From NCBI GenBank assembly GCA_959607715.1, contig CAUHNN010000015.1, positions 1 to 47,784 of the forward strand: a stretch of DNA of 47,784 nt. The letters are read 5' to 3'. The notes under the pieces are model-generated. The model saw only the letters and a list, made by a program, of their open reading frames with translations. It ran no database searches and was not told where the DNA came from. Origin of the DNA: an uncultured Eggerthella sp. Lineage in GTDB: Bacteria; Actinomycetota; Coriobacteriia; Coriobacteriales; Eggerthellaceae. Position 1 is the first letter of the stretch. Each line of letters begins with the position of its first letter. The position numbers and the translations under genes were made by a program. Below, in pieces: positions 38,472-46,294 of the stretch.

Positions 38472-38687
38472 ATGAGGGTCAAATTCCTAGGGCCGGACGA
38501 TCCGCTGGCCCTCTTGAACGGCAAAGAGTATGAAGTGCTCTCAACGCAATGCGGCTGGTACAGGGTTGTCGACGAGACGGGCGGCGCGTATCTATATCCG
38601 CCAAGAGCCTTCGAGGTAATCGAGAGCGAGCCGATCCCTACGGAAGAGCCTCTAGAGCCGATGCCCGATGACATGAGGAATCATTAA
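38472..38687 (+). CDS. Small SH3-like head-region protein
   Basis: 71 aa. VKFLGPDDPLALLNGKEYEVLSTQCGWYRVVDETGGAYLYPPRAFEVIE is a pattern often found right after the minor head protein of Firmicute and Actinobacteria siphoviruses: a small beta-barrel (SH3-like) protein. Function unknown, possibly a head or connector accessory. TAGGAGGGGC precedes ATG 38472. It ends the first late block, as a terminator follows. Confidence 0.75.
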   Translation: MRVKFLGPDDPLALLNGKEYEVLSTQCGWYRVVDETGGAYLYPPRAFEVIESEPIPTEEPLEPMPDDMRNH

Positions 38688-38693
38688 ATAGCA

Positions 38694-38707
38694 GTCAGCG
38701 AAGAAAC
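38694..38707 (+). repeat. 14-bp direct repeat, left copy
   Basis: GTCAGCGAAGAAAC, identical to 39469-39482. The two copies flank the VRR-NUC and gp10 genes. Confidence 0.8.
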
Positions 38708-38709
38708 TC

Positions 38710-38736
38710 AAAGCCCCGAACACCCGGGGCTTTTTC
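38710..38736 (+). terminator. Intrinsic terminator before the VRR-NUC gene
   Basis: AGCCCCG (38712-38718) with CGGGGCT (38725-38731), loop AACACC, and a T-run TTTTTC. Confidence 0.88.
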
Positions 38737-38738
38737 TT

Positions 38739-38757
38739 TGCGACGGCTGGATAACGT
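38739..38757 (+). promoter_or_regulatory. TGCGAC repeat, weak copy D
   Basis: TGCGAC-GG-CTGG agrees with 12 of 19 positions of the copy at 39447. It follows a terminator and precedes the VRR-NUC gene, as the stronger copies precede other units. Confidence 0.3.
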
Positions 38758-38780
38758 TTCCCTTGAGGAAAGGGGAGCGA

Positions 38781-39113
38781 ATGAGCGAGGCGCAAGAGCA
38801 GAAGGCCGTCATCGCGTACTGCGACGAGGCGGGCATACCGATATTCCACATCCCGAACGGCGGCAAGCGAAACCCGCGCGAGGCGTCGAACCTGAAGGCG
38901 CAGGGCGTGAGGGCTGGCGTGCCCGATCTGTTCGTCCCAATCGCGGCGAACGGGAGCCACGGGCTTTTCATCGAGATGAAGGCGGCGAAGGGCCGCGTAT
39001 CCGAGAAGCAGCGGGAATGGCTCGGCCTCCTCGATTCGCAGGGCTACCGAACGGCGGTCTGCTTCGGCGCGGGGCAGGCGATAGACGTTCTGAAGGGATA
39101 CCTCGATGGCTGA
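38781..39113 (+). CDS. VRR-NUC domain nuclease
   Basis: 110 aa. SEAQEQKAVIAYCDEAGIPIFHIPNGGKR, LKAQGVRAGVPDLFVP (Asp of the PD motif) and GLFIEMKAAKGRVSEKQREW (ExK) are the VRR-NUC core of the PD-(D/E)xK superfamily. Predicted structure-selective DNA nuclease, as in other phages. It lies between head genes where no nuclease is required. AGGGGAG precedes ATG 38781. It overlaps the gp10-like gene by 8 bases, so the two move together. Confidence 0.88.
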   Translation: MSEAQEQKAVIAYCDEAGIPIFHIPNGGKRNPREASNLKAQGVRAGVPDLFVPIAANGSHGLFIEMKAAKGRVSEKQREWLGLLDSQGYRTAVCFGAGQAIDVLKGYLDG

Positions 39114-39444
39114 AACGGTCGTGGTGAGCGACAACACCGACGAGTTCGCGAGCGCACTCGCCGCTGCGCTGAGGAACGCAACGGAGCAGTGCGGGCTGGT
39201 TTGCGAGGGGTACGCCAAGAAGGCCTGCCCAGTGGACACTGGCTACCTGCGCAACTCGATAACGCACGAGACCTCAGTGGAGGACACCGCCTACGCTGCG
39301 GTGATCGGGACCAACACCGAATACGCCAAGCACGTCGAGATGGGCACATCCAAGCAGAGGGCGCAACCGTACCTGAAGCCAGCGGCGGCGAACCACGCGA
39401 GGAAGTACGCCGCCATCTTCCGCGAGGCGTTGAGCAAGGGCTGA
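39106..39444 (+). CDS. HK97-gp10-like tail-completion/morphogenesis protein
   Basis: 112 aa. AKKACPVDTGYLRNSI and GTNTEYAKHVEMGTSKQRAQPYLKPAA match the HK97 gp10 family (tail terminator or adaptor). In most siphoviruses this gene lies after the connectors. Here it is before the scaffold, coupled to the VRR-NUC gene, so the order is unusual. No second gp10-like gene was seen downstream. Confidence 0.85.
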   Translation: MAETVVVSDNTDEFASALAAALRNATEQCGLVCEGYAKKACPVDTGYLRNSITHETSVEDTAYAAVIGTNTEYAKHVEMGTSKQRAQPYLKPAAANHARKYAAIFREALSKG

Positions 39445-39469
39445 CGTGCGACACCTGGGGACAATCGGG
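39445..39469 (+). promoter_or_regulatory. TGCGACAC repeat, copy C
   Basis: CGTGCGACACCTGGGGA (39445-39461) is identical to copy B and is followed by CAATCGG. It begins 1 base after the gp10 stop and ~65 bases before the scaffold gene. Confidence 0.6.
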
Positions 39470-39482
39470 TCAGCGAAGAAAC
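39469..39482 (+). repeat. 14-bp direct repeat, right copy
   Basis: GTCAGCGAAGAAAC, identical to 38694-38707, 775 bases apart. Confidence 0.8.
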
Positions 39483-39535
39483 GCGAGCGCGGCTAAGGCA
39501 GATGACGCGCGATCCCCGAGGAACAGGAGAGAAGA

Positions 39536-40099
39536 TTGGCACTCACCCGAAAACTGCTTAAGACCATGAACCTGGAAGAGGCCGTGATCGAGCAGATCAT
39601 CGAAGCCCACACCGAGACCACGGACGCGCTGAAGAAGGAGCGCGACGAGGTCGAGGAGAAGGCGGCGAAGCTCCCCGAGCTTGAGAAGCAGCTCGCGGAC
39701 GCGAAGGAAGCGGTAGAGGCGGCGGCAGGCGACGAGTTCAAGGCGAAGTACGAACAACTCAAAGGGGAGTTCGACGAGTACAAGGCCGAGATCGCGGACA
39801 AGGAGGCGGCGGAGACCGCCAGGCGCCTGTACAAGGCCGAGGTCGAGGCGTTGGGAATCCACGGCAGCAGGGCCGATTCCATCGTCCGAGCAAGCGACCT
39901 GAGCAAGTTCGCCATCGAGGAGGGCAAGTACGCCGATCAGGAGGCCGTGCAGGAGGCCATCAAGGCCGAATGGGCGGACTTCATCCCGACTAAGACAACC
40001 CAGGGCGCGAAGGTGGACAACCCGCCCGCGAATGGCGGGAAGCCCGAACCAAAGGATTTGGCTGAAGCGCTCCGCGCCCGTTACATGAAGGAAGGTTAA
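39536..40099 (+). CDS. Capsid scaffolding protein (gp20-like)
   Basis: 187 aa. Long coiled coil (about 30-105: DALKKERDEVEEKAAKLPELEKQLADAKEA...) with a terminal segment that may bind the capsid protein (LAEALRARYMK). It templates capsid assembly and is then lost. It starts at TTG 39536, after AACAGGAGAG. Located directly before the major capsid gene, as expected. Confidence 0.85.
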   Translation: MALTRKLLKTMNLEEAVIEQIIEAHTETTDALKKERDEVEEKAAKLPELEKQLADAKEAVEAAAGDEFKAKYEQLKGEFDEYKAEIADKEAAETARRLYKAEVEALGIHGSRADSIVRASDLSKFAIEEGKYADQEAVQEAIKAEWADFIPTKTTQGAKVDNPPANGGKPEPKDLAEALRARYMKEG

Positions 40100-40101
40100 C
40101 A

Positions 40102-41097
40102 ATGCCTATCACCCTCGAAGAAGCAAAAGCTACCATGGTCGACGAGGTCGATCAGCAGATCATCGACATGTTCCGCCGCAGCTCCCTGCTGCTCGATTCC
40201 CTGACGTTCGACAACGCGATCTCCCCCGGCACGGGCGGCTCCACCCTCGCATACGGGTACACCCAGCTGAAGACCCCCGCAGGCGCGAACGTCCGCGAGG
40301 TCAACAGCGAGTACGAGGCATCCGAGGCCAAGCGCGAGAAGAAGGTCGCCCAGGCGATCATCATGGGCGGCTCCTTCGAGGTCGATCGCGTTATCCAGAA
40401 CACCTCGGGCGCGATCGACGAGCTTGCCTTCCAGGCCGATCAGAAGGTCAAGGCGACCGCCAACTACTTCCATAACCTCGTGATCAACGGCACCTCCGCG
40501 TCTTCTGGGACTGGGTACGTCCCGAAGACCTTCGACGGCCTGAAGAAGACCCTCGCGGGCACCGCGAACGAGCTCACCTCCGAGGTCGACATCTCCGACG
40601 CGTCGAAGATGACCAGCAACGCCCACGCATTCCTCGACGAGATCGACGCGATGCTCGCCGCGATCGACGGCGGGGCCGACATGATCATGATGAACACGAA
40701 GATGCTCACCCGCATGCGCGGAATCGCACGCCGCGCGGGCTACTATGACCGCACCAAGGACGACTTCGGTCGCGTTGTGGAGACCTATGCGGGCGTCCGA
40801 ATGGTCGACCTGGGCAAGTACTGGAACGGCTCGGGCACCGTCGACGTCATCGCCGACGCCGCGGCCACTTCCAGCGCGGCAGGCACTACCGACATCTTCG
40901 CGGTCAAGTTCGGACTCGACGCGTTCCACGGCATCGCGCCGCTCGGAACCGGCGTGATCAACTCCTACATGCCCGACCTCACCGACCCTGGCGCCGTGAA
41001 GACGGGCGAGGTCGAGCTTGTTGCCGGCGCGGTCCTGAAGAACACGCTCAAGGCGGCTCACCTCAAGGGCATCGCAGTCGCCCCGGAGGCGGCCTAG
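40102..41097 (+). CDS. Major capsid protein (HK97 fold)
   Basis: 331 aa. Typical of siphovirus head proteins without a protease delta domain: an N-arm, ISPGTGGSTLAYGY-like start, KVAQAIIMGGSFEVDRVI, the DGGADMIMMNTKMLTRMRGIARRAGYYDR helix block and a C-terminal VKFGLDAFHGIAPLGTGVI segment. Forms the icosahedral shell. It begins 2 bases after the scaffold stop, with AAGG at 6 bases. Full length for this group. Confidence 0.88.
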   Translation: MPITLEEAKATMVDEVDQQIIDMFRRSSLLLDSLTFDNAISPGTGGSTLAYGYTQLKTPAGANVREVNSEYEASEAKREKKVAQAIIMGGSFEVDRVIQNTSGAIDELAFQADQKVKATANYFHNLVINGTSASSGTGYVPKTFDGLKKTLAGTANELTSEVDISDASKMTSNAHAFLDEIDAMLAAIDGGADMIMMNTKMLTRMRGIARRAGYYDRTKDDFGRVVETYAGVRMVDLGKYWNGSGTVDVIADAAATSSAAGTTDIFAVKFGLDAFHGIAPLGTGVINSYMPDLTDPGAVKTGEVELVAGAVLKNTLKAAHLKGIAVAPEAA

Positions 41098-41098
41098 C

Positions 41099-41491
41099 AT
41101 GCTAGAGTCCGTCCTCACCGAGATGCGCAACTGGTTCGAGGCCGAGAGCCATGCGGGGGAGTTCGCCGTCGTCGGCGGCTCCCTCCCTCTCGATGTGAAG
41201 GATGGCCAGTACTACCGAATCCGCGGCAGCGTCTTCAACGACGGCCTGCACCAGAGCGGAGACGTCCTGCAAGACGAGGTGTTCGAGGGCTGCGTAGACC
41301 TTCTGGCGGTTCCTGCGGCTGTGGTTTCCCTCGCAGAGGATATTTCCGCATGGGCGAAGGAAAACGGGGCGCAGACGCGCTCTCCTTACGCCTCGGAGAG
41401 CTTCAAGGGGTACTCGTACACCGTCAACGCCGACGCCTCGGACTGGAAACGCGCGTTCTCCGACGAGCTTTCGAGGTGGCGCAAGCTATGA
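41099..41491 (+). CDS. Head-tail connector protein
   Basis: 130 aa. A mixed fold with beta strands (EFAVVGGSLPLDVKDGQYYRIRG) and a helical C-terminus (DWKRAFSDELSRWRKL). Position right after the capsid and its size match gp6/gp15-type head-completion proteins, but identity is assigned mainly by order. It overlaps the next gene by 4 bases. Confidence 0.72.
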   Translation: MLESVLTEMRNWFEAESHAGEFAVVGGSLPLDVKDGQYYRIRGSVFNDGLHQSGDVLQDEVFEGCVDLLAVPAAVVSLAEDISAWAKENGAQTRSPYASESFKGYSYTVNADASDWKRAFSDELSRWRKL

Positions 41492-41823
41492 GGCTCTACG
41501 AACGATGCGCGGTCGAGTGCGCCCACCTGATCCCCTCAAGCGCCCCCGATGGCGAAGGCGGCTACACGCTTTCATGGGGGCGCGGCGGGACCTTCAGGGC
41601 CGCTATAGCCCTCCCGAAATCCACTGACGGAAGGGAGGGGGAGCGCGACGCCCTGGCGGTGTCCGTCTCCGTCTACACGGCCGAAGCCCTTGAGTACGGG
41701 GAGGCGTTCGAGGCGGATGGCAAGGCCTACCGCGTCGTGTCCCGCGTCGATTCGCCTCCGCCCGCGGCGACGCTCGGCTTCAGGGTCTACACCGCCGAGG
41801 AATGGAGGCCGCCCGATGAATAG
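41488..41823 (+). CDS. Head closure/putative minor capsid protein (gp16-like)
   Basis: 111 aa, start overlapping the previous stop (ATGA). Beta-rich with TFRAAIALPKSTDGREGE, DALAVSVSVYTAEAL and KAYRVVSRVDSPPP, the pattern of SPP1 gp16-like head-closure proteins. Assignment is by size, fold pattern and order in the connector cluster. Confidence 0.7.
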   Translation: MRLYERCAVECAHLIPSSAPDGEGGYTLSWGRGGTFRAAIALPKSTDGREGERDALAVSVSVYTAEALEYGEAFEADGKAYRVVSRVDSPPPAATLGFRVYTAEEWRPPDE

Positions 41824-42181
41824 GCAAGCGGCCCTGCACTCCTTCTTCAACTCGCTCGGGCTGAGGGCCTACCCGTCCGATTCCGTCCCGCAGGGGGCCG
41901 AGATGCCCTACATCACCTACACGCTCTTCGTGGCGGACTCGATGGGGGAGACGGCGATCGAGGTGAACGTGTGGTTCCACACCGCCTCTAGCGCCGTCCC
42001 CAACGCGTTCTGCGACTCGGTTGCGAAGGCGGTGGGGATGGGCGGGAAGGTGATCGCGCACGACGGCGGCGCGACGTGGATCAAGCGCGGCAGCCCGCTC
42101 TGGTACTCGGTCGAGGACGACGATCCGGCGATCAAGAGACGAACAATCAACCTCACCGCCGAGAACATCGGCGATTTCTAA
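41816..42181 (+). CDS. Tail completion/terminator-like protein (gp17-like)
   Basis: 121 aa. Starts LHSFFNSLGLRAYPSDSVPQGAEMPYITY and continues with WFHTASSAVPNAFCDSVAKAV and ending TWIKRGSPLWYSVEDDDPAIKRRTINLTAE, a shape matching phage tail-terminator proteins (gp17/gpU type). Overlaps the previous gene by 8 bases. It is followed by the major tail protein. Confidence 0.72.
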   Translation: MNRQAALHSFFNSLGLRAYPSDSVPQGAEMPYITYTLFVADSMGETAIEVNVWFHTASSAVPNAFCDSVAKAVGMGGKVIAHDGGATWIKRGSPLWYSVEDDDPAIKRRTINLTAENIGDF

Positions 42182-42190
42182 GGAGACGAA

Positions 42191-42781
42191 ATGGAATTCA
42201 CCCAGATTCCCACCGACACCTTCAGGCAGTTGCAGCTCAACGCGGGCATCCTCTGCAAGAATTTCGACCCATCAACGCGGCAGGTCACCGACATCATCGG
42301 CGCTACCTCGGGCGGCGTGAACTTCACCGCGACCCCCGCCTTCATCGACTTCGGCGAGGATATCGACAACTGCCCGAAGAACATGAAGGAGCTGAAGGAG
42401 CTTGACGAGTGGGAAGTCAAGATGAGTGGCACCTTCATCACCGTCACCGTCGAGCAGGGCAAGGGACTCGTCGGTGCCGCCGACATCGACAAGGGCGACC
42501 CGACGAAGATCGTCCCGCGCAACACCGTCGAGGACACCGACTTCGCGGATATCTGGTGGGTAGGCGACTACTCCGACGTGAACAGCGGCGAGAAGCCGGG
42601 CTTCCTTGCGATCCGATTGATTTCCGCCCTCAGCACCGGCGGTTTCCAGATCCAGAGCGGCGACAAAGCCAAAGGCCAGTTCGCGTTCGAGTATTCGGGC
42701 CACTACTCCATGGCGAGTCCCGAGACCGTCCCGTTCGAGCTGTTCATCGCATCTGGCGAGTCAAGCGGGGTTGGTGCGTAA
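42191..42781 (+). CDS. Major tail protein
   Basis: 196 aa. Forms the tail tube. GATSGGVNFTATPAFIDFGEDIDNCPKNMKELKELDEWEVKMSGTFITV is the typical tube-protein core, with later strands in KPGFLAIRLISALSTGGFQI and FEYSGHYSMASPETVPFELFI. AAGGAGACGAA precedes ATG 42191. The stop overlaps the tail chaperone start (TAATG). Confidence 0.9.
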   Translation: MEFTQIPTDTFRQLQLNAGILCKNFDPSTRQVTDIIGATSGGVNFTATPAFIDFGEDIDNCPKNMKELKELDEWEVKMSGTFITVTVEQGKGLVGAADIDKGDPTKIVPRNTVEDTDFADIWWVGDYSDVNSGEKPGFLAIRLISALSTGGFQIQSGDKAKGQFAFEYSGHYSMASPETVPFELFIASGESSGVGA

Positions 42782-43149
42782 TGAGGCTTTCCGACGTTCG
42801 CGGCGATCGCACCCTAGACGTCATTGCCGACCTTATCGAGCCAGTGTGCAGGATCGCCTCAGATCCCGACGTGATGGGGCTTTTCAAGCCCGAGGGCTTG
42901 AGCGAGGAGGAGGCCTACGGGGCGGTAGCCAAGCAGCTGCGCAAGGCCCTCCCGAAGATCATCAAGGGCCACAAGGCCGAGCTTGTCGAGGTCTTGGCGA
43001 TCGTCAACGGCGAGGAAGTGGAGGCTTACCGCGAATCGCTTACCCTGCCGAAGCTGCTTAAGGAAGGCTTCGAGCTGATCACCGACGAGGATCTGATCGC
43101 TTTTTTATCCTCAGCCGAGGTGACGAGCAGCGCATCAGCTACCTCGTAG
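42781..43149 (+). CDS. Tail assembly chaperone (gpG-like)
   Basis: 122 aa in frame 0. Helical protein with ADLIEPVCRIASDPDVMGLFK, YGAVAKQLRKALPKIIKGHKAELVEVLAIVNGE, typical of the tail chaperone before a tape measure gene. Near its end, GCT-TTT-TTA at 43099-43107 contains the slippery heptamer T-TTT-TTA. After normal reading it ends ...LSSAEVTSSASATS at 43149. It binds the tape measure protein during tail assembly; a larger frameshift product is described separately. Confidence 0.88.
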   Translation: MRLSDVRGDRTLDVIADLIEPVCRIASDPDVMGLFKPEGLSEEEAYGAVAKQLRKALPKIIKGHKAELVEVLAIVNGEEVEAYRESLTLPKLLKEGFELITDEDLIAFLSSAEVTSSASATS

Positions 43150-43400
43150 CCACTTGTAACGACCCGCGTTCCGCGCGGGTCTTCCTTAATTACGCGATAG
43201 AGGCGATCAACCGCGAGGAGACCGAGAGGGCCTATCGGGCCTACATCGCCGAAACCCTTTGGCTCAACGCCCAGGGCAAGGCGCTCTCGAGGTCTTGGCT
43301 CGACATAACGGGGGATCGCGAGAGGGACGAGAGAGGCGGCGACGAGATAGCCGCCGACGTTTTGGAGAGATTGGGGGCGATGACCGATGAACCTGCTTGA
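42781..43400 (+). CDS. Tail assembly chaperone, -1 frameshift product (gpGT-like)
   Basis: Predicted ~206 aa fusion. Slipping -1 at T-TTT-TTA (43101-43107) moves reading to a frame without stop until TGA at 43398-43400, adding ~97 residues: ILSRGDEQRISYLVATCN, YAIEAINREETERAYRAYIAETL, SWLDITGDRERDERGGDEIAADVLERLG. The charged end with DER-G-EEIA-D is what T domains of siphovirus chaperones look like. The extension has no start signal of its own. A GC-rich hairpin (43156-43177, GACCCGCG...CGCGGGTC) lies ~50 bases past the slip site and may help the shift. It overlaps the tape measure start. Confidence 0.85.
43101..43107 (+). promoter_or_regulatory. Programmed -1 frameshift site T-TTT-TTA
   Basis: In frame 0 this reads GC[T TTT TTA], the canonical X-XXY-YYZ heptamer. 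It lets ribosomes switch from the G frame to the T frame. Confidence 0.88.
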
Positions 43401-45477
43401 CTTGATGGTGACGATCAAATGCGACGACCAGGCAACTAAGCAGGTCGAGGGCGTCACGCGGTCCATGAACGGCGGCATGAAGGGATCGCTGGCCGCCATC
43501 GGAAAGACGGCCGTTATGGCGGTTGCGGCGGTGGGAACAGCAGCCGCAGCGGTGGGGAAGTCCGCCTTCGACGCGTACGCGAGCTATCAGCAGCTTGTGG
43601 GCGGCGTCGAGACTCTTTTCAAGGCGTCCGCGAAAGACCTCATGGCATACGCCGACAACGCCTACAAGACGGCGGGGATGTCCGCCAACAAGTACATGGA
43701 GCTTTCCACGTCGTTCGCCGCATCGCTCAACCAGAGCCTCGGCGGCGACACCAAGAAGGCCGTCGAGTACGCCAACACCGCCATCACCGACATGAGCGAC
43801 AACGCGAACAAGATGGGTACCTCGATCGAGTCGCTTCAATGGGCGTACCAGGGTTTCTCGAAGCAGAACTACACGATGCTCGATAACCTTAAACTCGGCT
43901 ACGGCGGCACCAAGGCGGAGATGGAACGGCTCATCGAGGACGCTAACCGCGTCAAGGAGGCCAACGGGGAGATGGGCGATCTGTCCATCGAGTCCTTCGC
44001 TGACGTGACCGAGGCGATCCACATCATGCAGACCGAGATGGGCATCACGGGCACCACGGCCAAGGAGGCGAGCGGGACCGTCGAGGGATCGCTTAATTCA
44101 CTGAGCGCGGCGTGGGAGAACTGGCTGACGGGTCTCGGCAACCCCGACGCCGACATGAGCAAGCTCACGAACGAGCTTGTCGATGCAGTCGGCGTGGCGG
44201 CCGAGAACTGCATCCCCGCCATCCAGCGAATCGCGGTTAACCTGGTGAACGAGTTCCCATCGGCCTTGGCTGGGGCAGCTGGGCAGATCGGCGGCCAGGT
44301 CCAGGGCGCGTTGGCTGGTGCGCTTGAGGGCGTCCAGCTCCCAGGCGGGGTCGAGGGAATGATCTCAAACGTCGCGGGGTACGTGAACGACCTTCAAACG
44401 GCGTTCGACAACCTAGCGAGCGGCTACAACGCCACCATAGGCCCCGTTTTCGAGCAGTTGGGGGCTTATGCGCAGGAAACGCTGATACCTGCCCTAGACG
44501 GCCTCTCTGCGGCCGTGGCGGACATGTTCGCGAACGGCTCCGAGAACCTTAACGCGATCGATTGGAGCGCGATAGGGGAGTTCGTCGCGTACTTCGTCGG
44601 CGGAGCCGGCCAGCTCATCATCGACATAATCACGGGAATATCGAACGTCCTAACGTTCCTGCTCTCTGGCATCAACGCCGTCATCGGGTTCATCCAGGGC
44701 ATCCCTGCGGCGTTCGAGGCGCTGATCGCGTCGGCTGGACAGTTCGTCAGCGGGATCGGCTCGTTCTTCGCGCGGCTGCCTGGAAACATCTTGGCGTGGC
44801 TCTCGCAGGCGATCATGAACATCGGCTCTTTCGTCATGAGCCTCGGAAGCTCCGCGATCCAGGCAGGAAGCTCGTTTCTTTCGAACGTAGGCTCGTTCAT
44901 CTCCCAGCTGCCTGGAAACATCGCGAATTGGCTCACCTTGGCAATATCGACCGTACAAGGATGGATAGGCAGCTTCGCCAGCAGGGCGAGGAGCGCGGCG
45001 TCCAGCTTCGCGAACAACCTGATCAACGGCGTAAAGTCGATCCCTGGCAGGATCGCGGGACTCGGCGGGCAGATCATCGACGGCATCGCGCAGGGCATCA
45101 AGGACGGCGCGAATAGGGTCGTCGAGTCGATTTCTGGCGCGGTGAACGGCGCGATCGACACGGCCAAAAGGCTCCTCAACATCAACTCTCCGTCGAGGGT
45201 GTTCCGGAGCATGTTCCATTCCGTGATGGAGGGCGCGGCATTGGGCATCGAGGACAAGAGCGACCTCCCCGTGAGGGCCATGAGGGCGGCCGTCACCGAC
45301 GTAGAGGGCGCGGCGGTGGTTTCCCCCGCGATCGACATGGGCGGGCGCGTGAACGGCTCCGACGGCGTCGTCGAGTGGCTTTCAGCCAACCTCCCGAGCA
45401 TCATCGCCACATGCACCCCCGTCACGGGAGAGAGCCAGCTTGCGAGGATGAGCAGAAGGGCGGCACTGTATGCGTAG
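43387..45477 (+). CDS. Tail tape measure protein
   Basis: 696 aa. Sets tail length and is injected with DNA. N-terminal phage tail tape measure pattern: TKQVEGVTRSMNGGMKGSLAAIGK, YQQLVGGVETLFKASAKDLMAYADNAYKTAGMSANKYMELS and EYANTAITDMSDNANKMGTSIESLQWAYQGFSKQNYTMLDNLKLGYGGT. Two long hydrophobic stretches follow (~330-520), then a C-terminal NSPSRVFRSMFHSVMEGAALGI segment. By the usual 0.15 nm per residue, the tail would be about 100 nm. It starts inside the T-frame extension (14-base overlap) and overlaps Dit by 8 bases. Confidence 0.93.
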   Translation: MNLLDLMVTIKCDDQATKQVEGVTRSMNGGMKGSLAAIGKTAVMAVAAVGTAAAAVGKSAFDAYASYQQLVGGVETLFKASAKDLMAYADNAYKTAGMSANKYMELSTSFAASLNQSLGGDTKKAVEYANTAITDMSDNANKMGTSIESLQWAYQGFSKQNYTMLDNLKLGYGGTKAEMERLIEDANRVKEANGEMGDLSIESFADVTEAIHIMQTEMGITGTTAKEASGTVEGSLNSLSAAWENWLTGLGNPDADMSKLTNELVDAVGVAAENCIPAIQRIAVNLVNEFPSALAGAAGQIGGQVQGALAGALEGVQLPGGVEGMISNVAGYVNDLQTAFDNLASGYNATIGPVFEQLGAYAQETLIPALDGLSAAVADMFANGSENLNAIDWSAIGEFVAYFVGGAGQLIIDIITGISNVLTFLLSGINAVIGFIQGIPAAFEALIASAGQFVSGIGSFFARLPGNILAWLSQAIMNIGSFVMSLGSSAIQAGSSFLSNVGSFISQLPGNIANWLTLAISTVQGWIGSFASRARSAASSFANNLINGVKSIPGRIAGLGGQIIDGIAQGIKDGANRVVESISGAVNGAIDTAKRLLNINSPSRVFRSMFHSVMEGAALGIEDKSDLPVRAMRAAVTDVEGAAVVSPAIDMGGRVNGSDGVVEWLSANLPSIIATCTPVTGESQLARMSRRAALYA

Positions 45478-46294
45478 CGTCGTGTATCAATCTGGCACGG
45501 GCTTCGAGATGATCGAGCTGAACGGCGGATCGATCGCGGTAGGCGCTCCAAACAGCCTTCACTCCCGCGCGTGGGCCTACGATGTCGAGTACCGAGGCAT
45601 CTCAGGGGTATCTCGCAAATCTCGGAAGGAAACCGTCTCGATGGTGGCCGAGAAGGCCGCTGCGGACAGGTTCGCCGCGGTCTGCGATAGGGATGTGCAG
45701 GAGGGAACCCCCGGGAAGCTGCACATCGGCGACTGGTGGCAGCGGTGCTACGTGGTCGAGATCGACACCAAGGAGATCGCGCGGCGAATGGTGTCGCTGA
45801 AGCTGACGGTGATCCTCGTCGATGGGGTCTGGCGCAGAGGCAAGACGCTCGAATTCTCCAACCTGAATGAGGGCGAGGAGAGCGACGATCTCGACATGCC
45901 ATACGATCTCCCGCACGATCTGGCGCTCGTTCCCATGGCCCTTGAGAGCATCGAGGGCGGCGAATGGGGCGAGAGCGCGATGCTTATCACGGTCTACGGC
46001 TCAGCTATCAACCCCGCCGTTGTGATAGGCGGGAACGTCTACAAGGTCAACGTGGAGGTTCCCGCAGGCTCCCGCCTTGAGATCGACGGCATAGAGCGGA
46101 CGGTCAAGCTGATCGGCGACGACGGCACCGTCAAGGACTGCTTCGGAGACGCCGAGCGCGGGAGCGGCAAGGATGGGGGATCGTACATCTTCCAGCCGTT
46201 GCCGATCGGCGCAAGCTCGGTCTCGTGGGATAAATCGTTCTCGTTCTTCTTGACCGTCTACGAGGAAAGCGGGGCACCTGGATATGAGGAATGA
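45470..46294 (+). CDS. Distal tail protein (Dit-like)
   Basis: 274 aa. N-terminal beta domain of the Dit/Sipho_tail family: MRSVVYQSGTGFEMIELNGG, WAYDVEYRGISGVSRKSRKETV and ADRFAAVCDRDVQEGTPGKLHIGDWWQRCYVVE; a C-terminal galectin-like part (GNVYKVNVEVPAGSRLEIDG, FQPLPIGASSVSW) follows. Makes the hexameric hub at the tail tip. Overlaps both neighbours (8 and 11 bases). Confidence 0.88.
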   Translation: MRSVVYQSGTGFEMIELNGGSIAVGAPNSLHSRAWAYDVEYRGISGVSRKSRKETVSMVAEKAAADRFAAVCDRDVQEGTPGKLHIGDWWQRCYVVEIDTKEIARRMVSLKLTVILVDGVWRRGKTLEFSNLNEGEESDDLDMPYDLPHDLALVPMALESIEGGEWGESAMLITVYGSAINPAVVIGGNVYKVNVEVPAGSRLEIDGIERTVKLIGDDGTVKDCFGDAERGSGKDGGSYIFQPLPIGASSVSWDKSFSFFLTVYEESGAPGYEE

